DNA from: Pseudomonadota bacterium
GTDB lineage: Bacteria > Pseudomonadota > Alphaproteobacteria > Rhizobiales > Xanthobacteraceae
Direction of reading: 5' to 3'
DNA length: 7,603 bases
Assembly (NCBI GenBank): GCA_023390695.1
Contig: JAEWCJ010000078.1
Span: 1-7,603 of the forward strand
The notes beneath the pieces are model-generated. The model did not search any database, had not been told where the DNA came from, and saw nothing but the letters and a program-made list of their open reading frames with translations. The translations under genes and the position numbers were made by a program. Below, one piece after another: positions 1 to 5,375 of this stretch (its first letter is position 1; each line of letters starts with the position of its first letter).

Positions 1-436
1 AGCCGCCGGACTGGTAGTGGAAATTCTGCAGATAATAGTCGGGCCGCGTGCCGCGCGTGGTCTCGTTCAGCACTTCGGCGTGGTTGCCGTCTTCGCGGCG
101 GCGATGGATCTCCGGCAGATCGTCGAAGAACAGCCGCGAGCGGTGCAGCAGGGTCGGCAGCGAGCCGTCGTGATCGGCCGGCAGCGGGTAGAGCCCGGCC
201 TCGACATTGGCGAGATCGCGCAGGAACAGATCTGCCATGTCGGCATAGAGCCGGGTCTGGCTCGGCACGCGGCCGCTGCGGCGGGCGGGCGGCGGCACGG
301 TCTCGCCCTGGCGGCGCCGCACTTCCTTCGCCAGCTGCTGCACGGCATAGCCATGCCCCACATACCAGGCGACGCGCGGCAACTGGCGGGCGCCGTAACC
401 GAGGCGGGTGGCGAAACGGGCAAGCGGATGGGCCAT
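1..436 (-). CDS. Probable class I SAM-dependent methyltransferase, N-terminal part (cut by window edge)
   Basis: The reading frame opens with ATG at 436-434 and stays open for 145 codons to the window edge, so the C-terminal part is missing. The visible protein begins MAHPLARFATRLGYGARQLP. It has a basic, amphipathic N-terminal region, a tract rich in Arg and Pro (about residues 42-56), and ends with a segment containing DYYLQNFHYQSGG. From memory, that last segment (YYLxNFHxQxGG) precedes the Rossmann methyltransferase core in a family of bacterial class I SAM-dependent methyltransferases. The SAM-binding glycine motif would lie beyond the window, so the assignment is inferred from this pre-domain signature alone, and the substrate is unknown. 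A weak AGGGA lies about 8 nt before the start. The gene is divergent from recR with a 145-bp gap. A longer open frame with a different reading phase (67-477, minus) covers the same bases but encodes a low-complexity Arg/Pro/Ala product and is a shadow. Confidence 0.6.
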   Translation of the reverse strand, partial: MAHPLARFATRLGYGARQLPRVAWYVGHGYAVQQLAKEVRRRQGETVPPPARRSGRVPSQTRLYADMADLFLRDLANVEAGLYPLPADHDGSLPTLLHRSRLFFDDLPEIHRRREDGNHAEVLNETTRGTRPDYYLQNFHYQSGG

Positions 437-512
437 GATGCGGTCCCTGCAGGAATCTGTCGCGCCCCCGCCGTCACTATAGCAACGCGGGTGTGGCCTG
501 CCTATGGAACCG

Positions 513-540
513 CTTCCGCGGGACATGGCAGGTGTATATG
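513..540 (+). promoter_or_regulatory. Possible recR promoter
   Basis: In the divergent gap before recR, CTTCCG (513-518) and TATATG (535-540) are separated by 16 nt and resemble a weak sigma-70-type -35/-10 pair. It would start transcription near 547, about 35 nt ahead of the recR ATG. The -35 match is poor, so this is only a candidate. If real, it supports the recR start at 582 rather than an in-frame ATG at 504 that lies upstream of it. Confidence 0.25.
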
Positions 541-581
541 TAAGGCCCGCCTCACGATTCACGACACCACGCAGCACAGAC

Positions 582-1187
582 ATGCCCAAGGCCGTTGCCG
601 GACCCGAAATCGAGCGCCTGATCCAGCTTCTGGCGCGGCTGCCGGGGCTCGGCCCGCGCTCGGCGCGGCGCGCCGCCTTGCATCTGATCAAGAAACGCGA
701 GCAATTGATGGCGCCGCTCACCGATGCGCTGGAGACCGCGCAGAGAAGCATCGTGGTCTGCCGGACCTGCGGCAATATCGACACGCATGATCCCTGCACC
801 GTCTGCACCGACGGCAAACGCGACCCCTCGGTGATCGTGGTGGTGGCCGATGTTGCCGATCTCTGGGCGCTGGAGCGCGCCGGCGCGGTGAATGCGCGCT
901 ATCACGTGCTCGGCGGCACGCTGTCGCCGCTCGACGGCGTCGGCCCGCAGGAACTCAGCATCGACGCGCTGGTCTCGCGCGCGCACGAGCCGGCGGTGAC
1001 GGAAGTGATCCTCGCGCTCAACGCCACGGTCGACGGCCAGACCACGGCGCATTACATCACCGACCTCCTGCACAACGCCAACGTGAAGGTGACGCGGCTG
1101 GCGCATGGCGTGCCGGTCGGCGGCGAACTCGACTATCTCGACGAAGGCACGCTGTCGGCGGCGATCAAGCAGCGGACGCTGATCTAG
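582..1187 (+). CDS. recR: Recombination mediator protein RecR
   Basis: RecR works with RecO (and RecF) to load RecA onto SSB-coated single-stranded DNA during gap repair. The 201-aa product equals the usual RecR length. In order it shows an N-terminal helix-hairpin-helix (about residues 18-30, [11 protein letters not shown]), a four-cysteine zinc finger (C60, C63, C72, C75), a Toprim domain (about 84-170) with [13 protein letters not shown], and the C-terminal [20 protein letters not shown] signature (about 175-194). The Toprim strand reads IVVVAD, with Ala89 where E. coli RecR has Glu (ICVVES). An in-frame ATG at 504 would add 26 residues unlike any RecR N-terminus, so 582 is preferred. No good Shine-Dalgarno precedes it. 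In many bacteria recR follows dnaX and ybaB; here a divergent gene lies directly upstream instead. Confidence 0.97.
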   Translation: MPKAVAGPEIERLIQLLARLPGLGPRSARRAALHLIKKREQLMAPLTDALETAQRSIVVCRTCGNIDTHDPCTVCTDGKRDPSVIVVVADVADLWALERAGAVNARYHVLGGTLSPLDGVGPQELSIDALVSRAHEPAVTEVILALNATVDGQTTAHYITDLLHNANVKVTRLAHGVPVGGELDYLDEGTLSAAIKQRTLI

Positions 1188-1229
1188 CTTCTCTCGTTTC
1201 TGCGTCGCAGATGGTGCGGAGGCCGTCTC

Positions 1230-1258
1230 TTGACAAACGTCCATATGTCGAGAAATAT
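1230..1258 (+). promoter_or_regulatory. Promoter of the ars operon
   Basis: A perfect -35 hexamer TTGACA (1230-1235) is followed, 17 nt later, by AAATAT (1253-1258), a weak -10 matching 3 of 6 consensus bases. The predicted transcription start falls at about 1264-1266, on the arsR ATG (1265). The -35 is clear; the exact -10 is inferred from spacing. Confidence 0.6.
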
Positions 1259-1263
1259 CGACA
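1246..1263. promoter_or_regulatory. Putative ArsR operator, inverted repeat
   Basis: TGTCGA (1246-1251) and TCGACA (1258-1263) form perfect 6-bp inverted arms around the 6-nt spacer GAAATA. The AT-rich centre overlaps the predicted -10 and the right arm ends one base before the arsR start codon. Proteins of the ArsR/SmtB family bind as dimers to inverted repeats over or beside their own promoter, so autorepression by ArsR at this site is the natural inference. Confidence 0.6.
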
Positions 1264-1264
1264 C

Positions 1265-1645
1265 ATGGACAAGGAGCAAGCCATTCTCGCCCTGGCGGCG
1301 CTGGCGCAGGCGACACGGATGGATGTCTTCCGTCTGCTTGTGAAGCATGAGCCGGAAGGCGCTGCCGCCGGCGATGTCGCTGCCGCGCTCTCGGTCCCCC
1401 ACAACACACTGTCATCGCATCTCGCGGTTCTGGAGCGTGCCGGTCTCATCTCGTCGCAACGTCACGGCCGCTCGATCGTGTACCGCGCCGATCTCGCGGC
1501 GTTCGAGAAGGTCGCGCTGTTCCTGCTGAAGGATTGCTGCGGAGGGCGGCAGGAGATGTGCGCGTCGCTGATCGAGAATCTCAAGCCGTGCTGCGTGCCC
1601 AAAAGCAAGCCGGCCACCCGCAAGCCGGCGCTTCAAAGGAAATAG
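1265..1645 (+). CDS. arsR: ArsR-family As(III)-responsive transcriptional repressor
   Basis: This 126-aa protein is a small winged-helix repressor that should hold the ars operon off until it binds arsenite. The helix-turn-helix spans about residues 33-62 (including SVPHNTLSSHLAVLERAGL) and the beta-wing about 64-75 (QRHGRSIVYR). It lacks the ELCVCDL metal site of the E. coli-type repressor. Cysteines are instead clustered at the C-terminus: C91 and C92 (in KDCCGG), C99, and C109-C110. This resembles the C-terminal As(III) site of Acidithiobacillus ferrooxidans ArsR (Cys95, Cys96, Cys102), with one extra residue in the spacing and an added Cys pair. The start is set at 1265; an in-frame ATG at 1211 would place the promoter and operator inside the gene. 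There is no convincing Shine-Dalgarno. It is first in the operon with acr3 and arsC. Confidence 0.93.
   Translation: MDKEQAILALAALAQATRMDVFRLLVKHEPEGAAAGDVAAALSVPHNTLSSHLAVLERAGLISSQRHGRSIVYRADLAAFEKVALFLLKDCCGGRQEMCASLIENLKPCCVPKSKPATRKPALQRK
1636..1640 (+). promoter_or_regulatory. Ribosome binding site for the ACR3 gene, fixes a GTG start
   Basis: AAGGA at 1636-1640 lies 7 nt before GTG at 1648, inside the last codons of arsR. An in-frame ATG at 1534 would extend the permease 38 residues back into arsR and add a hydrophilic tail unlike this transporter family. The GTG with this site is therefore the better start. Confidence 0.7.
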
Positions 1646-1647
1646 TC

Positions 1648-2712
1648 GTGAATCTCTTCGAACGCTATCTGTCGGTGTGGGCCGCCGCCTGCATCGTGGC
1701 AGGCATTGCGCTCGGGCATGTGGTTCCGGGCTTCTTCGCACTCATCGCGCAAGCGGAAATCGCCAAGGTGAATTTCGTTGTGGCGGTGCTGATCTGGCTG
1801 ATGATCGTTCCGATGCTGCTGAAGATCGATTTCGGCGCGCTCGGGGAAGTCAAAAATCATTGGCGCGGCGTGGGCGTCACGCTGTTCATCAACTGGGCGG
1901 TTAAGCCTTTCTCCATGGCGCTGCTCGCGGCGGTGTTCATCGGGTACCTCTTCGCGCCGATCCTGCCATCAGACCAGATCCAGTCCTACATCGCCGGTCT
2001 CATTTTGCTCGCGGCTGCGCCCTGCACCGCCATGGTGTTTGTCTGGTCGAATCTGTGCGACGGCGAGCCCCATTATACGCTTAGTCAGGTGGCGCTGAAC
2101 GACGTCCTGATGGTACTCCTGTTCGCGCCGCTGGTTGGGCTGCTGCTGGGTGTGGCCTCGATCACCGTCCCTTGGAGCACGCTACTGCTCTCGGTGGTTC
2201 TCTATATTGTCGTTCCCGTCATCATCGCGCAGCTCTGGCGTCGTAGGTTATTGGTGTCGGGGCCGCAGGCGCTTACGCAGACGCTGACTGCGTTGCAGCC
2301 ATTGTCGCTGTCGGCGTTGCTGCTGACATTGGTGCTGCTGTTCGGTTTTCAGGGCGAGCAGATTCTGGCGCAGCCGCTGGTGATCGCACTGCTCGCGGTG
2401 CCGATCCTGATTCAGGTCTATCTGAATGCGGGTTTGGCCTATTGGCTCAGCCGCCGCTTTGGCGTCGCATGGTGCGTCGCCGCTCCTGCCGCGCTGATCG
2501 GGGCAAGCAACTTCTTTGAATTGGCGGTGGCGGCGGCGATCAGCCTGTTCGGGTTGAATTCGGGGGCTGCACTGGCGACCGTAGTCGGGGTGCTGGTCGA
2601 AGTTCCGGTCATGCTGTCAGTCGTCAAGATCGTCAAGGCGACGCGTGGCTGGTACGAAGCGGCATCAGTGTTGCCGCAGGCAGCAGACACCCAGGCGGGG
2701 AGTCCGACATGA
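1648..2712 (+). CDS. acr3: ACR3-family arsenite efflux permease
   Basis: This inner-membrane transporter of the ACR3 family (BART superfamily) expels arsenite, and antimonite in some members, using the proton motive force. With the GTG start the protein is 354 aa, normal for the family, and almost entirely hydrophobic, in keeping with ten membrane segments. The two hallmark residues are present: Cys126 in LLAAAPCTAMVFVWS (the conserved Cys of TM4) and Glu318 in VVGVLVEVPVMLSVVK (the conserved Glu of TM9). SQVALNDVLMVLLFAPL after TM4 is also typical. It begins 2 nt after the arsR stop and its own stop overlaps the arsC start (ATGA), indicating translational coupling. Codons such as AGG-TTA-TTG (2245-2253) differ from the strongly GC-ending usage of recR and def, which may reflect transfer. 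Some annotations label this family arsB, but it is not homologous to ArsB of E. coli. Confidence 0.95.
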   Translation: MNLFERYLSVWAAACIVAGIALGHVVPGFFALIAQAEIAKVNFVVAVLIWLMIVPMLLKIDFGALGEVKNHWRGVGVTLFINWAVKPFSMALLAAVFIGYLFAPILPSDQIQSYIAGLILLAAAPCTAMVFVWSNLCDGEPHYTLSQVALNDVLMVLLFAPLVGLLLGVASITVPWSTLLLSVVLYIVVPVIIAQLWRRRLLVSGPQALTQTLTALQPLSLSALLLTLVLLFGFQGEQILAQPLVIALLAVPILIQVYLNAGLAYWLSRRFGVAWCVAAPAALIGASNFFELAVAAAISLFGLNSGAALATVVGVLVEVPVMLSVVKIVKATRGWYEAASVLPQAADTQAGSPT

Positions 2713-3119
2713 CCATCACCATCTATCACAATCCGAAATGCGGCACCTCGCGCAACACGCTGGCCATGATCCGGCAAAGCGGAGAAGAGCCGGCGGTTGT
2801 CGAGTATCTGAAGACGCCGCCCAGCCGCGAGAAGCTGGTGGCGCTGCTGGCGGCGATGGGCGTGTCCGCGCGCGAGGTATTGCGCGCGAAGGAAAAGCTT
2901 TATGGCGAACTTGGTCTTGCCGATCCGGCCCTGAGCGAGGACCAATTGATCGATGCGATGTGCGCGCATCCCGTCCTGATCAACCGGCCGATCGTCGAGA
3001 CGCCGAAGGGCGTCCGCCTGTGCCGGCCGTCCGAGCGGGTGCTCGAGATCCTTCCGAACCCGGAAATCGGGCGGTTCGTGAAGGAGGACGGCGAGATCGT
3101 GACGCCGCGCAGGAGCTAA
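2709..3119 (+). CDS. arsC: Glutaredoxin-dependent arsenate reductase ArsC
   Basis: ArsC reduces arsenate to arsenite in the cytoplasm with glutathione and glutaredoxin, supplying the substrate for the ACR3 exporter upstream. The 136-aa protein matches the R773/E. coli ArsC family: catalytic Cys11 in YHNPKCGTSRNT and arginines equivalent to R60, R94 and R107 at Arg59 (VLRAK), Arg93 (LINRPIV) and Arg106 (RLCRPS). This is the ArsC/Spx fold class, not the low-molecular-weight phosphatase (thioredoxin-coupled) class. Its ATG overlaps the permease stop in ATGA, and GGGGAG (2697-2702) lies 6 nt upstream as Shine-Dalgarno. The C-terminus is slightly shorter than R773 ArsC (141 aa). It appears to be the last gene of the ars operon proper, since a 138-bp gap follows. 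Confidence 0.96.
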   Translation: MTITIYHNPKCGTSRNTLAMIRQSGEEPAVVEYLKTPPSREKLVALLAAMGVSAREVLRAKEKLYGELGLADPALSEDQLIDAMCAHPVLINRPIVETPKGVRLCRPSERVLEILPNPEIGRFVKEDGEIVTPRRS

Positions 3120-3135
3120 GCTCCGATAGTGTCAC

Positions 3136-3153
3136 GCCACGCGAAAGCGAGGC
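3136..3153 (+). terminator. Possible weak hairpin terminator after arsC
   Basis: GCC-A-CGC (3136-3142), a GAAA tetraloop (3143-3146) and GCG-A-GGC (3147-3153) form a short stem with one A-A mismatch and a GNRA loop. It lies 17 nt after the arsC stop. The nearest T-run (3171-3175) is 17 nt further on, so it is not a standard intrinsic terminator. It may only stabilise the 3' end, or have no function. Confidence 0.3.
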
Positions 3154-3257
3154 ATCCGGCTAGCTCAGGCTTTTTATTGAATCGTGGTGGTGCGATTACG
3201 GATCGCCGGCCGGAGTTTATCATCCGACCGCGCTTCGTGCGGACTAGGTAGCGGGCG

Positions 3258-3830
3258 ATGACCCAATCTGCAGAACAGGATGAGATGGTGTCCGAGCGCT
3301 TTTTTGTCATCACCGGCGGGCCCGGCTCCGGCAAGAGCACCTTGCTCGCGGCGTTGAAACGCGAAGGCTTTGCGGTTGTGGAAGAAGCAGGCCGTACGAT
3401 TATCAGGCAAGAGGTGCAGTCGTCCGGCCGGGCGCTGCCATGGATTGATCTGGCATTGTTCGCCGAAAGGATGTTTGTGCAGGATTTGCGGAGCTATCAG
3501 TCGGCAGGCAGCGAGAGCGGTCTTGTGTTTTTTGATCGCGGCCTTCTCGACGTGCTGGGCTATCTCAGACTGATGAATTTGCCGGTGCCCGCGCATATGA
3601 CCGCGCTTGCCGGCGTGCGCCGCTACAATCGTACTGTTTTCATCGCGCCGGCCTGGCCGGAGATTTTCACGCAGGACGCGGAACGAAAGCAAAGTCCAGA
3701 GGAGGCGGAGCGCACCTGCCGCGCGATGATCGATATCTACAGCGAATACGGTTACGAGCTGCGCGAGCTTCCGCGCGATACGGTCGCGGCGCGGGTCGCG
3801 TTCGTTCGCAGCGCGATCGGCGCGAGCTAG
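3258..3830 (+). CDS. P-loop ATPase/kinase-like protein of the AAA_28 type
   Basis: The 190-aa soluble protein carries a Walker A motif GGPGSGKST (residues 20-28). It also has VVEEAGRTIIRQE (about 40-52), a Walker B-like strand GLVFFDRGLLD (88-98) and YNRTVFIAPAWPEIFTQDAER (123-143), and ends with YSEYGYELRELPRD. This order is that of the AAA_28 Pfam family (PF13521), P-loop proteins related to nucleotide or nucleoside kinases such as the NadR kinase domain. Cellular substrate and role are unknown, and I do not infer one. An ATG at 3285, preceded by AGGATGAG, would give a 181-aa protein starting MVSERFFVITGG and is a plausible alternative start. The gene lies 138 bp after arsC on the same strand and may or may not be cotranscribed with it. 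Its stop codon overlaps that of the convergent ampG in CTAG. Confidence 0.85.
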   Translation: MTQSAEQDEMVSERFFVITGGPGSGKSTLLAALKREGFAVVEEAGRTIIRQEVQSSGRALPWIDLALFAERMFVQDLRSYQSAGSESGLVFFDRGLLDVLGYLRLMNLPVPAHMTALAGVRRYNRTVFIAPAWPEIFTQDAERKQSPEEAERTCRAMIDIYSEYGYELRELPRDTVAARVAFVRSAIGAS

Positions 3831-5182
3831 TCGTCCGCCGCGACGATCTTGGGCTTGTCCAACGTCTTGAAGTGACCGTGCGCCTGCAGCCATGCCAGCA
3901 GTATGAGTCCGGGAATCGCCGCCAGCGAGGTGATCGCGAAGAACAATGCCCAGCCGGTCTCTTCCGCAACGAAGCCGCCGCCGGAGGCGAGCGTGGTGCG
4001 TCCGACCGCGGCGAGCGCGGTGAGCAGCGCGAACTGCGTCGCGGTATGCAGCCGCACGCCGCACAAGGCCGACAGATAGGCGACGAAAATCACCGTGCCG
4101 ATGGAGCCGGTGAAATTCTCGAACACGATGGTGGCGGTGAGCGCCGGCACGCTGGTGCCGATCAGCGCCAGCCAGGAGAAGGAGAGGTTCGACACCATCT
4201 GCAGGATGCCGCCGATCCACAGGCTGGTGGAGAGTGGCAAGGCGCGCGCCACCATGCCGCCGGCAAAGCCGCCGATCAGCGCCGCGGCAAAGCCGACGCC
4301 CTTCACGATCGCCGCATACACCGCCTTGTCGAAGCCGATGTCGATGACGAAAGGTGCGGTGAGCACACCGGCGAAAGCGTCGCAGAACTTGTAGAGCACC
4401 ACGAAGAGGAGAATGAGAATCGCCGCGTCGCGCGTCAGGAATTCCTTGAACGCGCCGAAGGCGGTGAGGGCGACGCGGCTGAGCGGGTCACGGCCCCTTT
4501 CAAGATTTTCCGGCGCCGGCGGTTCGGTGGCGAGCATCGACGCGATCAGGCCGACACCCATCAATGCGGCCGCCGCGGTAAAGCCCCATCGCCACGAGGC
4601 CTGCAGCGGGAGGCCGAGATGGCCGAACCAGGCGGCGAGTGCAATGACACCGGCGCCCGACGCCAGCATGCCGACGCGATAGGCGGCGACATAGCCGGCC
4701 ATGCCGGCGGCCTGCTCGCTGGTGTCGAGGCTTTCCACGCGGAAGGCGTCGATGACGATGTCCTGCGTTGCCGATGCGGCCGCCACCATCACCGCGCCGA
4801 GCGCCACCGGCCAGAGCGCGACGGTGGGGTTCTGCACGGCGAGGAACAGGATCGCGGCGATCAGCAGCAATTGCGTGAAGACCAGCCAGCCGCGACGCCG
4901 CCCGAGCAATCTCGAAAGGACCGGGACATCGAGCGCATCGACCAGCGGCGCCCAGAGGAACTTGATGGTGTAGGGCAGGCCGACCAGCGCATACAGGCCG
5001 ATGGTGCGGATGTTGACGCCGCTTTCGGTCATCCATACCGCCAGCGTCGCGCCGGACAAGGCCAGCGGCATGCCGGAGGAAAAGCCGAGCAGAATGACGA
5101 TCAGGACGCGCGGCTTGAGATAGACCGCGAGGGCGTCGAGGAAGGTGGATTTGGGGGGAGCGGGCGTTTCGAGCGGGGTCAT
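3827..5182 (-). CDS. ampG: AmpG-family muropeptide permease (MFS)
   Basis: AmpG imports GlcNAc-1,6-anhydro-MurNAc peptides across the inner membrane for cell-wall recycling; in species with an AmpR/AmpC system this also feeds beta-lactamase induction. The 451-aa protein has roughly a dozen hydrophobic segments and the family signatures in order: GFSSGMPLALSGATLAVWM (33-51), LYALVGLPYTIKFLWAPLVD (63-82), LGRRRGW (93-99), ASATQDIVIDAFRVE (136-150) and, near the C-terminus, TATQFALLTALAAVGR. The start is placed at ATG 5182-5180, preceded by GAGG. In-frame ATGs at 5212 and 5299 would add up to 39 residues, but these are encoded by an intergenic palindromic repeat and the extra peptide is hydrophilic. 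No transport partner is nearby. The stop overlaps the ATPase gene on the other strand by 4 nt. Confidence 0.92.
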   Translation of the reverse strand: MTPLETPAPPKSTFLDALAVYLKPRVLIVILLGFSSGMPLALSGATLAVWMTESGVNIRTIGLYALVGLPYTIKFLWAPLVDALDVPVLSRLLGRRRGWLVFTQLLLIAAILFLAVQNPTVALWPVALGAVMVAAASATQDIVIDAFRVESLDTSEQAAGMAGYVAAYRVGMLASGAGVIALAAWFGHLGLPLQASWRWGFTAAAALMGVGLIASMLATEPPAPENLERGRDPLSRVALTAFGAFKEFLTRDAAILILLFVVLYKFCDAFAGVLTAPFVIDIGFDKAVYAAIVKGVGFAAALIGGFAGGMVARALPLSTSLWIGGILQMVSNLSFSWLALIGTSVPALTATIVFENFTGSIGTVIFVAYLSALCGVRLHTATQFALLTALAAVGRTTLASGGGFVAEETGWALFFAITSLAAIPGLILLAWLQAHGHFKTLDKPKIVAADD

Positions 5183-5210
5183 AAGCCTCGGGCGCTTCAA
5201 CTGCTGCGTC

Positions 5211-5263
5211 ATGCCCGGCCTTGTGCCGGGCATCCACGTCTTTATTCGGGCAAGGCGTGGATG
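5211..5263. repeat. Two adjacent strong stem-loops within the intergenic element
   Basis: The first stem pairs ATGCCCGGC (5211-5219) with GCCGGGCAT (5225-5233) around a 5-nt loop. The second pairs CATCCACGTCTT (5231-5242) with AAGGCGTGGATG (5252-5263), 12 bp including one G-T wobble, around a 9-nt loop. They share three bases (5231-5233), so both can form fully only if one loses its outer pairs. In addition, TCGGGCAAG (5246-5254) is a perfect 9-bp complement of CTTGCCCGA (5279-5287), offering a competing fold. RNA reading through from rmuC would carry these structures. Confidence 0.8.
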
Positions 5264-5306
5264 GCATTGCAGCTCAGGCTTGCCCGAGTTGCAAATCATT
5301 AAATTG

Positions 5307-5332
5307 CGCAGGACGGGTTAACCCGACCTGCG
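5307..5332. repeat. 26-bp near-perfect palindrome centred on GGGTTAACCC
   Basis: CGCAGGACGGGTT (5307-5319) and AACCCGACCTGCG (5320-5332) are reverse complements apart from one A-A mismatch (5313/5326). There is no loop, so it is a symmetric DNA site rather than an obvious RNA hairpin. It lies about 125 bp before the ampG start. It could be part of the repeat element or a dimeric protein-binding site; the sequence alone does not decide. Confidence 0.7.
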
Positions 5333-5375
5333 GTGACAAGCCCGGCCATGACGCTAAACAACTCATGGAGAATAG

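Larger units (their letters stand above)
5206..5354. repeat. Mosaic palindromic intergenic element with inverted termini
   Basis: This 149-bp stretch fills most of the 193-bp gap between rmuC and ampG. Its ends are inverted: GCGTCATG (5206-5213) against CATGACGC (5347-5354). The match extends inward to 17 bp with two mismatches. Inside are several stem-loops: 5211-5233, 5231-5263, 5267-5294 and 5307-5332. The arms containing GCCGGGCATGACG and CCCGGCCATGACG resemble short dispersed palindromes I know from Bradyrhizobium/Rhodopseudomonas-type genomes, comparable in style to RIME or BIME elements. There is no coding capacity for a transposase. Whether other copies exist in this genome cannot be seen here. 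Confidence 0.75.

Noticed and set aside
17..790. 257-codon plus-strand open frame at the left end
   Set aside because: It runs antisense to the methyltransferase and then out of frame into recR; the composition is shadow-like.
1194..1210. Terminator after recR (CTGC-GTC-GCAG hairpin)
   Set aside because: The stem is only 4 bp with no following T-run, so it does not support a terminator call.
552..1415. 287-codon minus-strand open frame opposite recR and arsR
   Set aside because: It is antisense to two recognised genes and contains no recognisable domain.
3174..4220. 348-codon minus-strand open frame spanning the ATPase and the end of ampG
   Set aside because: It crosses two well-supported genes and is rich in Arg/His/Ala without any motif; it is an out-of-frame shadow.
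3872..5302. 476-codon open frame on the plus strand opposite ampG
   Set aside because: Its product is a low-complexity Arg/Gly/Asp/His-rich string with no domains, while the minus strand encodes a clear AmpG with ordered membrane segments. High GC keeps the antisense frame open.
5206..5354. Insertion sequence or MITE with a target-site duplication
   Set aside because: The ends are inverted, but I could not identify a flanking direct duplication or related transposase, so it is described only as a palindromic repeat element.
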